A stretch of DNA of 64,000 bases from Microbacterium arborescens. Its GTDB lineage: Bacteria; Actinomycetota; Actinomycetes; Actinomycetales; Microbacteriaceae. Below are positions 24,745-34,400 of this stretch, piece by piece. The stretch spans positions 620,001 to 684,000 of the forward strand of contig QNUV01000099.1 of NCBI GenBank assembly GCA_003339645.1. The letters are read 5' to 3'. Every line of letters starts with the position of its first letter. Position 1 is the first letter of the stretch. A model generated the notes under the pieces. The model was not told where the DNA came from and did not search any database. It worked only from the letters and a program-made list of their open reading frames with translations. Position numbers and translations under genes: made by a program.

Positions 24745-25740
24745 TCAGTGCCCGAAGACCTCGACCCCGAGATCAGGGTGGTCGACGAACACGCCGTCGA
24801 CACCGGATGCGGCCAGTTCACCCCACTCGCCGCGGTAGTCCCCCCACGCGGCCCGCCCGCCGGCTCGTCGGTGGCGGCGGACGAGGAACGCGTTCTCGGG
24901 CCGGGCCGTCCACGTGAACACGATCAGCTCGCGCTCATGCGCGGCGCTCACGAGATCATCCCCGTCCGCGCCGCGCGGGGGGTCGAGGATCATCCGCTTG
25001 TCGAGGCTCACACCGGCGACGCGTCCGCGGAGAGCGTCGAGTCCCGCCGGCGAGGCCCACTCGCGGTAGCCGCGGGCCCGACCTCCCTCGGTGGCGACCA
25101 GGTCGTACGGTGCGCCGTCGGATTCGAGGAGGAAGATCCGAGTGCCCTCCACCCCGGCGTCGGCGAGGCGGTCGAGGATGGTCAGCTCGAACGACTCGAT
25201 CCACAGCGGGAGGTCGGCCGCGTCGAGCCGGGCCGCCGCGAGCTCGGCGCCGATGAGCGCGGCGACGTCGAAGCCCGCGCCCGCGAAGAACGTGGCGTGC
25301 TTGAGCTCCACGACGATGCCGGGTCTGCGCCCCGACGCCTCGGCGAACCTCGCGACCAGGTCGAACAGATCCCGCAGCCGCATCATCGGCTCCGCCCCGT
25401 CGTTCCGGGCGCTATCGGGCCGAAGCCGCGGGAGTCGCTCGCGGCAGCGCAGCCGCGACAGCTCGTCCCACGTGAAGTCTTCGGCGAACCAGCCCATGAC
25501 CTCGATACCGTCGACCGTCTTCGTCGTGCGCCGCGGCGCGAACTCCGCGTGGTCGGCGACGTCGGTCGTCGAGCCGATCTCGTTCTCATGGCGGATGATC
25601 GCGACGCCGTCCCGACTGAAGACGACATCGGGCTCGACGGCATCGACCCCGCTCTCGAGCGCGAGGAGATAGGACGAGCGCGTGTGCTCGGGGCGATACC
25701 CGGGCGCACCTCGGTGGCCGATCACGAGCGGGCGGGTCAC
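24745..25740 (-). CDS. glpQ: Glycerophosphodiester phosphodiesterase
   Basis: 331 residues. It splits glycerophosphodiesters into glycerol-3-phosphate and an alcohol. The GDPD signature GHRGAPGYRPEHT (His9, Arg10) is at the very N-terminus, followed by VDAVEPDVVFSRDGVAIIRHE with the metal-binding acidic pair and catalytic His, VELKHATF and WIESFELTIL. A C-terminal stretch (LIVFTWTARPENAFL) matches the family's final barrel strand. No signal peptide is visible, so it is cytoplasmic or released by another route. GTG start, with TAGCCT (25747-25752) 6 bp upstream as a leaderless box. Confidence 0.92.
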   Translation of the reverse strand: MTRPLVIGHRGAPGYRPEHTRSSYLLALESGVDAVEPDVVFSRDGVAIIRHENEIGSTTDVADHAEFAPRRTTKTVDGIEVMGWFAEDFTWDELSRLRCRERLPRLRPDSARNDGAEPMMRLRDLFDLVARFAEASGRRPGIVVELKHATFFAGAGFDVAALIGAELAAARLDAADLPLWIESFELTILDRLADAGVEGTRIFLLESDGAPYDLVATEGGRARGYREWASPAGLDALRGRVAGVSLDKRMILDPPRGADGDDLVSAAHERELIVFTWTARPENAFLVRRHRRAGGRAAWGDYRGEWGELAASGVDGVFVDHPDLGVEVFGH

Positions 25741-25823
25741 GGTCCCAGGCTAGGGCCGGGCTCGCCCGGTTTCGCTGAGGGCGATCGGCTTCATGGCCTG
25801 CTCACAGCAGGGAACGTACACCG

Positions 25824-25839
25824 CGGGAACCGGTTCCCG
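25824..25839. promoter_or_regulatory. 16-bp perfect palindrome abutting a -10 box (LacI-type operator)
   Basis: CGGGAACCGGTTCCCG is fully symmetric, with the central CG and AACC/GGTT halves seen in LacI/GalR operators. TAGGCT (25840-25845) follows directly and is a likely -10 for the BI-1 gene at 25898, placing the palindrome between -35 and -10. A repressor bound here should block transcription. No LacI-family gene is in the window. Confidence 0.55.
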
Positions 25840-25897
25840 TAGGCTGGGTGAACACGGCATCCAGCTGTGTCGACCCTCGACTTGGAGTGTGAGAGCA

Positions 25898-26794
25898 GTG
25901 GCCCTCAATAACCCCGCATTCGACAATCCCGCGTTCAAGGAGCAGCGGCCGGGTCTGACGCCGCCCGCCGCCCCCGGCATGCAGACCGCTTCGGCGCAGC
26001 ACGCCGGTGTGGACGTCGCCTCCCAGGCGCAGCTCGAAGGCATGTACGCGGCACCGGCCGCCGGTGCCCGCGAGACCTCCCGCATGACGGTCGAGGACAC
26101 CGTCGTCAAGACGCTCGGGCTCTTCGCCGTCCTGCTGGCCGCGGCCGTCGTCGGCTGGGTCTGGACGCTCTCGCCGGTGACGCGCGACAACCCCGCCCCC
26201 ACGATGATGCCCTGGATCATCGGTGCGCTCGGCGGGTTCGTCCTCGCGATGGTCGTCACCTTCACCTCGCGCAAGAAGGTCCGCCCCGGCCTGATCTTCG
26301 GCTACGCCGCGTTCGAGGGCCTCTTCGTCGGCGGTATCTCCGCCTACTTCGAGTTCATCTGGCAGGGCATCGTCATGCAGGCGACCCTCGCGACGCTCGC
26401 CGTCGTCGGCGTGACCCTCGCCCTCTTCGCCAGCGGCAAGGTCCGCGCGTCGGCCAAGGCCACGAAGATCTTCATGATCGCGATGCTCGGCTACCTCGTC
26501 TTCTCGCTGCTGAACGTCGGCCTGATGCTCTTCGGCGTGTTCCCGAGCGGCATGATGTTCGGCCTGCACAGCCAGACAGTCGCCGGTATCCCGCTCGGCC
26601 TCATCATCGGCGTGCTCGTGGTCATCATGGCCGCGTACTCGCTCGTGCTCGACTTCGACAACATCCAGCGGGGCGTCCGCAACGGCGCGCCCCGTCAGTA
26701 CGGCTGGGTCGGCGCGTTCGGCATCATGGTGACCGTCGTCTGGCTGTACGTGGAGATCCTCCGCATCATCGCGATCCTGCGCGGCAACAACTGA
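25898..26794 (+). CDS. Bax inhibitor-1/YccA family membrane protein
   Basis: 298 residues. A soluble, Pro/Ala-rich N-terminus of about 65 residues (ALNNPAFDNPAFKEQRPG) precedes seven hydrophobic helices: SRMTVEDTVVKTLGLF entry, then helices at about 70-90, 105-125, 137-160, 165-185, 192-215, 228-250 and 265-290. The conserved acidic residues of the family lie in VLDFDNIQRG near the C-terminus. Bacterial members are proton-sensitive calcium leak channels in the one structure known (YetJ). The GTG start was chosen because GGAG precedes it and the residues before it read as promoter and palindrome sequence. A strong terminator follows. Confidence 0.88.
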   Translation: MALNNPAFDNPAFKEQRPGLTPPAAPGMQTASAQHAGVDVASQAQLEGMYAAPAAGARETSRMTVEDTVVKTLGLFAVLLAAAVVGWVWTLSPVTRDNPAPTMMPWIIGALGGFVLAMVVTFTSRKKVRPGLIFGYAAFEGLFVGGISAYFEFIWQGIVMQATLATLAVVGVTLALFASGKVRASAKATKIFMIAMLGYLVFSLLNVGLMLFGVFPSGMMFGLHSQTVAGIPLGLIIGVLVVIMAAYSLVLDFDNIQRGVRNGAPRQYGWVGAFGIMVTVVWLYVEILRIIAILRGNN

Positions 26795-26812
26795 CGCTCC
26801 CCCGCGATCCTC

Positions 26813-26844
26813 GAAGGCCCGTCCGGTTCGCCGGGCGGGCCTTC
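26813..26844 (+). terminator. Intrinsic terminator of the BI-1 gene
   Basis: GAAGGCCCGTCCGG, TTCG tetraloop, CCGGGCGGGCCTTC: a 14-bp stem with one G-U pair, 18 bp after the stop codon. Confidence 0.75.
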
Positions 26845-26882
26845 GTCATGCGCCCGCGCAGTATGGTTCGACGGGAGGAACC

Positions 26883-28112
26883 ATGAGACGCGGCTCGAAC
26901 CCGCCGGCCGTCGGCACGTACAACCAGACGCTCGTGCTCGACCTGATCCGGCGCTCCCCCGACGGCATCAGCCGCATCGAGCTGGCTGCCCGCACCGGAC
27001 TCTCCGCGCAGACGCTCAGCAACGTCGCCCGCCGTCTCGTCGCGGAAGGCTGGGTGCGCGAGGGCACTCCCGTCGTCTCGGGTCCCGGCAAGCCCCGCAC
27101 GCCCCTCCAGCTCGACCCCGCGGCGCGTTGCGCCGTCGGCATCCATCTCGATCCGGCCGTCGAGACGGTCGTGGTCGTCGACCTGCTGGGCCAGGTCGTC
27201 GCACAGACCGAGCGCACCCCGCGGCCCGATGCGACACGGGAGCAGATCCTCGGCGACCTCGTGGACACCGTGGAGTCCCTGCTCGCCGAGGGCGGCAGAT
27301 CACGCGCATCCGTGCTCGGGATCGGCGTCGCAGCCCCCGGCCCGCTCGACGCGGAGGCGGGCGTCCTGTTCGAGCCCCCGCTCCTGCCCCCGGTCTGGCA
27401 CGACCTCGCCCTGGGGTCGCTGCTGCACGCGGCGACGGGGCTGCCGACGACGGTCGAGAAGGATGTCGTCGCGGCGATGGTGGGCGAGCTCTGGCGGGAT
27501 GCCGCCCAGGAGCTGCAGGACTCGATCTTCGTGTACTACGGGGCCGGCGTCGGGGCGGGTCTCGCCGTGGACGGGACGCCGATCCGGGGCCGCACGGGCA
27601 ACGCCGGCGACGTCGCACACCTCGTCGTCGAACCCAGCGGCCCGGCGTGCGGATGCGGTCAGCACGGGTGCCTCGGCGCCGCTATCGCACCCGAGCGGCT
27701 GCTCCTCGACGCCGGCGTCATCGACGGCGGAGAGCCGGTGGCCGCCTCCGCCCTCCGCGAGCACGTGCGCGATCTCGCCACACGCGCGCAGGGCGGGGAC
27801 GACCGCGCCGTGGCCGCTGTACGACGCGCGGGGGCGAGCCTCGCGCGGGCCGTCGTGCAGATCAACAACCTGCTCGACGCGGATGTCGTGGTCGTCGGCG
27901 GCCCGCTGTGGACGCTGCTCTCGGCGACCGCGGGTCCCGCCCTCGTCGAGGCGGTCGCCTCCAGCACCGAGACGGCGACGGTCCGCGGCATCCGGGTGCT
28001 CGAGAGCGGCCTGGCCACCGACGCCGCCGCTGTCGGCGCCGCGTGCCTGGTGCTCGATGCCGCGATGACGCCGCGCCCGACCGACCTCATGATCGCCGGC
28101 ACGGCGCACTGA
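26883..28112 (+). CDS. ROK-family transcriptional repressor
   Basis: 409 residues. N-terminal winged helix (about 10-75: NQTLVLDLIRRSPDGISRIE, then GLSAQTLSNVARRLV) and a ROK sugar-kinase-like domain with VLGIGVAAPGPLD, GAGVGAGLAVDG, GNAGDVAHLVVEP and the zinc-binding CGCGQHGCLGA. As a regulator it presumably binds a sugar and releases DNA. It lies directly upstream of the sugar ABC importer and alpha-mannosidase in the same direction, so it most likely represses them; the ligand is inferred to be mannose or an alpha-mannoside. GGGAGGAACC before the ATG is a strong ribosome-binding site. Confidence 0.9.
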   Translation: MRRGSNPPAVGTYNQTLVLDLIRRSPDGISRIELAARTGLSAQTLSNVARRLVAEGWVREGTPVVSGPGKPRTPLQLDPAARCAVGIHLDPAVETVVVVDLLGQVVAQTERTPRPDATREQILGDLVDTVESLLAEGGRSRASVLGIGVAAPGPLDAEAGVLFEPPLLPPVWHDLALGSLLHAATGLPTTVEKDVVAAMVGELWRDAAQELQDSIFVYYGAGVGAGLAVDGTPIRGRTGNAGDVAHLVVEPSGPACGCGQHGCLGAAIAPERLLLDAGVIDGGEPVAASALREHVRDLATRAQGGDDRAVAAVRRAGASLARAVVQINNLLDADVVVVGGPLWTLLSATAGPALVEAVASSTETATVRGIRVLESGLATDAAAVGAACLVLDAAMTPRPTDLMIAGTAH

Positions 28113-28144
28113 TCTCGGCGAGAAAGGTCCGGCGAAGCCTTGTC

Positions 28145-28170
28145 CTTTTATTCCATTTGGTTTAGAAAAG
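28145..28170. promoter_or_regulatory. AT-rich dyad upstream of the mannoside operon (candidate ROK operator/promoter)
   Basis: CTTTT (28145-28149) and AAAAG (28166-28170) flank the dyad CCATTTGG (28153-28160) in an otherwise GC-rich region, 48 bp before the ATG of the binding protein. ROK repressors often bind AT-rich dyads of this size. It may also contain the -35/-10 region. Confidence 0.45.
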
Positions 28171-28217
28171 ACGTGCGCGCGCACCAGCGCCCTCGTCAAA
28201 GCAAAGGAGCTTCGACC

Positions 28218-29576
28218 ATGAAGAGATCCACCACGACCGCGGCAGTCGTCGGAATCGCCGCGTTCTCACTCGCTCTCACGGGCTGTGGCAGCGGTGGCGG
28301 GGGCGGCGAGGCGTCGTCCGACACGATCCGGGTCGCCTACCAGAAGACCACCTCGTTCACGGCGATGGACGAGCTGATGAAAAAGGCGAAAGAGGAGTAC
28401 GAGGCCGCGAACGAGGGGATGACCGTCGAGCTCGTGCCGATCGAGGCCGAGCAGGACCAGTACTTCACCAAGCTCGCCCTGATGAACGGGTCGGCGGGAA
28501 CCGCCCCCGATGTCATCTACGAGGACACCTTCCAGATCCGGTCGGATGCCGCCGCCGGGTACCTGCAGCCCATCGACGACTACCTCGCCGACTGGGACCA
28601 GTGGGAGCAGTACGACGACGGCGCCAAGCAGGCCGGCCTCGGTGACGACGGCAAGACCTACGGCGTCTCACTCGGCACCGACACCCGCGGGCTCTACTTC
28701 AACAAGCAGCTCTTCGCCGCCGCGGGCCTGCCCGAGGACTGGGCGCCGGAGAGCTGGGACGACGTGCTCGAGGCCGCTCGCACCATCAAGGAGAGCAACC
28801 CCGACGTCATCCCGTTCAACATCTACGCCTCGCAGGCGCTGGGCGAGGCCACCTCGATGCAGGGCTTCGAGATGCTGCTCTACGGCACGGAGGACGAACT
28901 GCTCGACACCGACACGAACAAGTGGGTCACGGGGTCGGCCGGGTTCCTCGACGCACTCGAGTTCTACCAGACCGTCGCCGACGAGAAGCTCGGTCCCGAC
29001 CCCGCTCAGGCGCTCGACGCCGGCTGGGGAACCAAGGTCAGCACCGAGCTCCTCCCCCAGGGCGGCATCGCGATCGCCCTCGACGGTTCGTGGCTGCCGA
29101 GCAACTGGATCGACGGCGAGAACGCCTGGCCGGAGTGGGAGCAGACGATGGGCTTCGCCGCGATGCCGACGCAGGACGGCGGCGGTGACGGCTTCACCTC
29201 GATGTCCGGGGGCTGGACGCTCGCGATGGGGTCCAACGCGAAGAACCCGCAGGCCGCGTTCGACTTCATCGCGCAGGCGCTGACGTTCGAGAACGCGCTG
29301 ATGTACCACCAGGAGGCCGGGCAGATCGCGGTGCGCAAGGATGTCGCCGCCAGTCAGGAGTACCTCGACTACAACCCGTCGTTCGAATTCTTCTCGTCGC
29401 TGGTGCCGTACACCCACTTCCGGCCGGCGACGCCCGACTACTCGCAGATCTCAGCGAACATCCCACGCGCGACCGAGTCGATCTTCACCGGTCAGGCGAC
29501 CCCGCAGGATGCGCAGGCCGCGTACGACTCCGCTCTCGTCGGCATCGTCGGCGAGGAGAACACGCAGGCGGGCTGA
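28218..29576 (+). CDS. Sugar ABC transporter substrate-binding lipoprotein
   Basis: 452 residues. Signal peptide with lipobox LTGC (Cys23 lipidated), a Gly-rich linker, then a cluster-B (MalE/UgpB-like) binding protein: TIRVAYQKTTSFTAMDELM, GTAPDVIYEDTFQIRSDAAAG (two blocks), KTYGVSLGTDTRGLYFNKQL and the MSGGWTLAMGSNAKNPQAAF stretch. It captures an oligosaccharide outside the membrane. The ATG follows AAAGGAG; the longer frame from 28140 would include the operator-like region. First gene of a four-gene set with two permeases and a GH38 mannosidase; no ATPase gene is included. Confidence 0.92.
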   Translation: MKRSTTTAAVVGIAAFSLALTGCGSGGGGGEASSDTIRVAYQKTTSFTAMDELMKKAKEEYEAANEGMTVELVPIEAEQDQYFTKLALMNGSAGTAPDVIYEDTFQIRSDAAAGYLQPIDDYLADWDQWEQYDDGAKQAGLGDDGKTYGVSLGTDTRGLYFNKQLFAAAGLPEDWAPESWDDVLEAARTIKESNPDVIPFNIYASQALGEATSMQGFEMLLYGTEDELLDTDTNKWVTGSAGFLDALEFYQTVADEKLGPDPAQALDAGWGTKVSTELLPQGGIAIALDGSWLPSNWIDGENAWPEWEQTMGFAAMPTQDGGGDGFTSMSGGWTLAMGSNAKNPQAAFDFIAQALTFENALMYHQEAGQIAVRKDVAASQEYLDYNPSFEFFSSLVPYTHFRPATPDYSQISANIPRATESIFTGQATPQDAQAAYDSALVGIVGEENTQAG

Positions 29577-29583
29577 TCCAGCG

Positions 29584-30528
29584 ATGACCGCGACCGCCAC
29601 CGTCACCACCGGCGGGCGGCACCGTCCGGGCCGGGACATCACCTCCCGGTCCGGCCGGTCGGCCGGCCGTGCCGCCGCACGACTGCTCCCCCTCCTGCCC
29701 GCGGTGCTCCTGCTGCTGGCGTTCATGCTCGGGCCGATCGTCTATGCGCTGTACGGCTCGCTGACCGACCGCGCGATGACCGGCCCGCGCGCCGCGAACC
29801 CGCAGTTCATCGGGCTCGACAACTACACGGCCCTCTTCGCCTCGGGAGAGTTCTGGCTCTCTCTCGGGCTCACGGTCGTGTTCGTGCTCGCGTCCGCCGT
29901 GATCGGCCAGAACGTCCTCGGGATGCTGCTCGCCGTCCTCATCCGCAGCTCGGTGAAGCCCCTGCGCTCGATCGTCGGCGGTCTCGTGGTGCTCGCCTGG
30001 GTGCTGCCCGAGATCGTCGCAGCCTTCGCCCTGTACGCCTTCTTCCAGACCGACGGCACGCTCAACACGTTCCTCGGCTGGTTCGGCCTCGAGGGCACGA
30101 GCTGGCTGTACTACTTCCCGATGCTCGCGGTGATCCTCGCGAACATCTGGCGGGGCACCGCCTTCTCGATGATGGTCTACAACGCCGCGCTGTCCGAGGT
30201 GCCGCCGGAGCTGATCGAAGCGGCGACGATCGACGGCGCGGGAGCTTGGCAGCGGTTCATCCGCGTCACCCTCCCCGTCATCCGCCGCTCGATCTCGACC
30301 AACCTGCTGCTGACGACGCTGCAGACCCTCGGCGTCTTCACGCTCATCTGGGTCATGACCGGGGGCGGCCCGGGAACGCAGTCGTCGACGTTGCCGGTAC
30401 TCGCGTTCCAAGAGGCGTTCAAGTTCGCCCAGGTGGGCTACGGCACCGCCATCGCGGTCGTGACGCTCCTGATCGGCGCGGTCTTCTCCGCCGTCTACAT
30501 TCGCATCCTCAAACCGGAGGTCGACTGA
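29584..30528 (+). CDS. Sugar ABC transporter permease (MalF/LacF type)
   Basis: 314 residues, six predicted helices. After a basic N-terminus (about 1-37) comes helix 1 (LLPAVLLLLAFMLGPIVYAL) and the extracytoplasmic loop with FIGLDNYTALFASGEFW. The EAA loop that docks with the ATPase is EAATIDGAGAWQRFIRVTLP (about residues 220-239). It forms the channel with the next gene, 1 bp downstream. ATG chosen 7 bp after the binding-protein stop; the upstream frame from 29341 lies inside that gene. Confidence 0.9.
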   Translation: MTATATVTTGGRHRPGRDITSRSGRSAGRAAARLLPLLPAVLLLLAFMLGPIVYALYGSLTDRAMTGPRAANPQFIGLDNYTALFASGEFWLSLGLTVVFVLASAVIGQNVLGMLLAVLIRSSVKPLRSIVGGLVVLAWVLPEIVAAFALYAFFQTDGTLNTFLGWFGLEGTSWLYYFPMLAVILANIWRGTAFSMMVYNAALSEVPPELIEAATIDGAGAWQRFIRVTLPVIRRSISTNLLLTTLQTLGVFTLIWVMTGGGPGTQSSTLPVLAFQEAFKFAQVGYGTAIAVVTLLIGAVFSAVYIRILKPEVD

Positions 30529-30529
30529 C

Positions 30530-31381
30530 ATGGCCACCATCGCCACCTCCGTCTCGGCGCCGCGGAAGCGGGCCCAGACCGTGCTGTCGTCGGTCATCCT
30601 CGCCGCGATCGGCGTGCTCTTCCTCGTTCCGCTGCTGTGGATCGTGTTCGCCTCGTTCGACGGCGACGCGAAGGTCACGATGAAGGTGCCCGACACCTGG
30701 ACGCTCGAGAACTACACGCAGGTGATGACGTGGGAGCTCACGTTCCAGCCCCTGCTGAACTCCATCCTCGTCTCGCTCGGAACCGCCGTCATCACCGTCG
30801 TCGTCGGCGTGCTGGCGGCCTACCCGCTCTCGCGCTACGCGATGCGGTTCCAGAAGACCTTCATGTACGCGATCCTCTTCGGTACCGGACTGCCGATCAC
30901 CGCCATGATGGTGCCCGTCTACGCGCTGTTCGTCTCGTTCGGCCTCCTCGACTCGGTCTGGGGCGTCATCGTCTTCATGGCCGCGACATCCCTGCCGATG
31001 GCGATCTGGATGCTGAAGAACTTCATGGACTCCGTGCCGATCTCGCTCGAGGAGGCCGCCTGGGTCGACGGCGCCGGATCGATGCAGGCCCTCGCTCGCA
31101 TCGTCATCCCGCTCATGCGCTCGGGTATCGGCGTCGTGTTCATCTTCGTCTTCACGACCGCGTGGGGAAACTTCTTCGTCCCCTTCGTCCTGCTGTTCAC
31201 CTCGTCGAAGTTCCCGGCCGCGGTGTCGATCTTCAACTTCTTCGGGCAGTACGGCTCGATCGCCTACGGCCAGCTCGCCGCCTACTCGGTGCTCTACGCC
31301 GCACCGATGGTGGTGCTGTACGTCCTCGTCCAGCGCTTCTCCGGCGGGGCGTTCGCGCTCGCCGGCTCCGTCAAGGGCTGA
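30530..31381 (+). CDS. Sugar ABC transporter permease (MalG/LacG type)
   Basis: 283 residues with six helices. It reads LFLVPLLWIVFASFDGD near the start, the loop NYTQVMTWELTFQPLLNSIL, and the EAA motif EEAAWVDGAGSMQALARIVI (about 181-200). Pairs with the preceding permease. The ATPase must come from elsewhere; many actinobacteria use a shared MsiK-type ATPase for such importers. Confidence 0.9.
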   Translation: MATIATSVSAPRKRAQTVLSSVILAAIGVLFLVPLLWIVFASFDGDAKVTMKVPDTWTLENYTQVMTWELTFQPLLNSILVSLGTAVITVVVGVLAAYPLSRYAMRFQKTFMYAILFGTGLPITAMMVPVYALFVSFGLLDSVWGVIVFMAATSLPMAIWMLKNFMDSVPISLEEAAWVDGAGSMQALARIVIPLMRSGIGVVFIFVFTTAWGNFFVPFVLLFTSSKFPAAVSIFNFFGQYGSIAYGQLAAYSVLYAAPMVVLYVLVQRFSGGAFALAGSVKG

Positions 31382-31407
31382 CCCGCTCCTCCCTCGAAAG
31401 GCCCCTC

Positions 31408-34400
31408 ATGCACGACCGCTCCGCCCTCGCGCTGCTGCGCATCGACCGCTTCATGCGCGAGCGTCTCGCTCCGGCGATCCACCGCGCCTCGCATCCGCTC
31501 TCGGTCACCGCCTGGGACGCGCCGGGCGAACCGGTGGCCTTCGAGGAGGCACGCGCGGGCGAGTACCGCCCGATCGACGTCGGCCAGCCTTGGGGACGCC
31601 CGTGGGGGACGACCTGGTTCCGCGTCACGGGCGACGCGCCGGCCGACTGGTTCGACGACGGCCGGCCGATCCCGGGGACGCGGGCCGAGCTCGTCGTCGA
31701 CCTCGGCTTCACGACCGGACAGGCGGGCTTCCAGTGCGAGGCGATGGTGTGGTCGGTCGACGGCCGGCCGCTGCGCGGTATCGCCCCATTCAACAACGCG
31801 GCGGCCGAGGCGGTCTCGCCGGGCGGAGCGATCGACGTCTTCGTGGAGGGCGCCTCCAACCCCGACGTCGGGAGCATCTTCACCTTCGCGCCCACGCCGG
31901 TCGGCGACCGGGCGACGGCCGGAGAGGACCCCGTCTACGTGCTGCGAACGGTCGACGTGCGACTGCGCGACCTCGAGGTCACGGCTCTGCTGGCCGACAC
32001 CTCGGCGCTTCGGGGACTCGCGGCGCAGCTCGACCCGGCGTCGGCCCGCCGTGCCGACATCCTTCTCGCCTTGGAGCGGATGATCGACGTCGTCGATCCG
32101 CACGACGTCGCGAGCACCGCGGCTGCGGGCCGTGCCGTGCTCGCTCCCGTTCTCGCGGCTCCGGCCTCGGCGAGCGCGCATACGCTGCACGCCGTGGGGC
32201 ACGCCCACATCGACTCGGCGTGGCTGTGGCCGGTGCGTGAGACGGTGCGAAAGGTCGCGCGCACGTTCTCGAACGTCCTCTCGCTCATGGACGAGGACCC
32301 CGACTTCGCCTTCGCCGCGTCGTCGGCGCAGCAGTACGCGTGGGTGAAGGAGTTCTACCCCGACCTGTTCGAGCGCATCCGCGCGCGCGTCGCGGAGGGC
32401 CGGTTCGTGCCGGTGGGCAGCATGTGGGTCGAATCCGACACGAACCTGCCCGGCGCCGAGGCTCTGGCCCGGCAGTTCATCGCCGGCAAGGGGTTCTTCC
32501 AGCGCGAGTTCGGCATCGACACCCCCGAGGTGTGGCTTCCCGACTCGTTCGGCTACAGCGGCGCCCTCCCGCAGATCGCGAAAGCGGCGGGCGCGCGCTG
32601 GTTCCTCACGCAGAAGACCTCGTGGAACGAGACGAACCGGATGCCGCACCACACGTTCCGGTGGGAGGGCATCGACGGCACGCGGCTGTTCACCCACTTC
32701 CCGCCGGTCGACTCGTACAACTCGGTCGTCTCGGCGGCCGAGCTGGCACACGCCGAACGCAACTACGCCGACAAGGGACGCGGCACCGTCTCGCTGCTCC
32801 CGTACGGCTTCGGCGACGGCGGCGGCGGACCCACCCGCGAGATGACGGCGGCGATCTCCCGCACCACCTCGCTCGAGGGCTCACCCCGCGTCGTTCACTC
32901 GACGCCCCGGCGGTTCTTCGAGACCGCCGAGGCCGAGTACCCCGAGCCGGAGGTCTGGGTCGGCGAGCTGTACCTGGAGTTCCACCGCGGCACCTACACG
33001 AGCCAGCTCGCCACGAAGCAGGGCAACCGCCGCAGCGAGCATCTGCTGCGCGAGGCCGAGCTGTGGGCGACGACCGCGACCGTGCGCACCGGCGCGCCGT
33101 ATCCCGCCGACAGGCTCGCCCGCGTATGGGAGACGGTTCTGCTGCAGCAGTTCCACGACATCCTGCCGGGCTCGTCGATCGCGTGGGTGTACCAGGACGC
33201 CGAGCGCAACTACGCCGCCGTCGCTCGCGAGCTCGAGGAGATCATCGGCGACGCGTTGACGGCTCTGGCGGGCGCGCCCGAGCCGGGAGAAGCCACGCAC
33301 GAGCTCCGGGTCAACGCGGCGCCGCATGCCCGCGGCGCGGTCGCGGCCCTGGGTGCCGCACCTGCGGCCCCGGCATCTCGCGTGCGCCCCGAGCGCTCGC
33401 CCGAGGGCTGGGTGATCGACAACGGCATCGTGCGCGTGGTGGTCGACGATCGTGGCCTGATCGTCTCGGCGGTGGATGTGGCGAGCGGCCGCGACAGCGT
33501 GCCGCCGGGCGCGGCATCCGCCCTGCTGCAGCTGCACCGAGACACCCCGACCCAGTGGGATGCCTGGGACGTCGACGTGCACTACCGGAACACCGTGACC
33601 GACCTCGTCGACCTCGACGCTCTCGAGGTCGACGGCGACGAGCTCGTCGTCACCCGGTCGTTCGGCTCGTCGCGGGTCGCCGAGCGCATCGGGCTCGAGG
33701 CCGGGTCGCGGACCGTGTCGCTCGGGTTCGAGCTCGACTGGCACGAGTCGCAGAAGCTGCTCAAGCTCGCGTTCCCCGTCGACGTGCACACCGACAGTGC
33801 GACGTCGGAGGTGCAGTTCGGTCACATCGAGCGGAAGACCCACACGAACACGTCGTGGGATGCCGCCCGCTTCGAGACCGTCGCGCAGCGGTGGGTGCGC
33901 GTGGGTGAGCCCGGCTTCGGTGTCGCGGTGGTGAACGACTCCACGTACGGACACGACATCACACGGGCCGAGCGCTCGGCCGGCGGCGGCACGATCTCGA
34001 TCGTCCGCCTGTCGCTCATCCGCTCGGCACTGTTCCCCGATCCCACGCAGGATCAGGGCAGGTATGCGCTGCGGGTCGGCATGGTCGTGGGTGCGGACGT
34101 CGAGGATGCCGTCGTCGAGGGCTATCGGCTGAATCTGCCCGAGCGGGTGGTGACGGGAACCGCATCTGTGATCGAGCCGATCGTGACGGCGGCGGATCCG
34201 GGGGTCGTCGTCGAGGCGGTCAAGCTCGCCGAGGACGGTTCGGGCGACGTGGTCGTACGGCTGTACGAGGCACTCGGCCGTCGTGTCGACACGGCCGTAC
34301 GGCCCGGTTTCGCCGCGCTCGCGGTGGTTCAGACCGATCTGCTCGAGCGCGAGGCCACGGCATCCGCCCTCGTCGACGACGCCGTCCCCCTCTCCCTGCG

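Noticed and set aside
30637-31407. 257-residue N-terminal extension of the alpha-mannosidase frame
   Set aside because: It runs through the second permease in another frame; the ATG at 31408 with a ribosome-binding site and a normal GH38 length is preferred.
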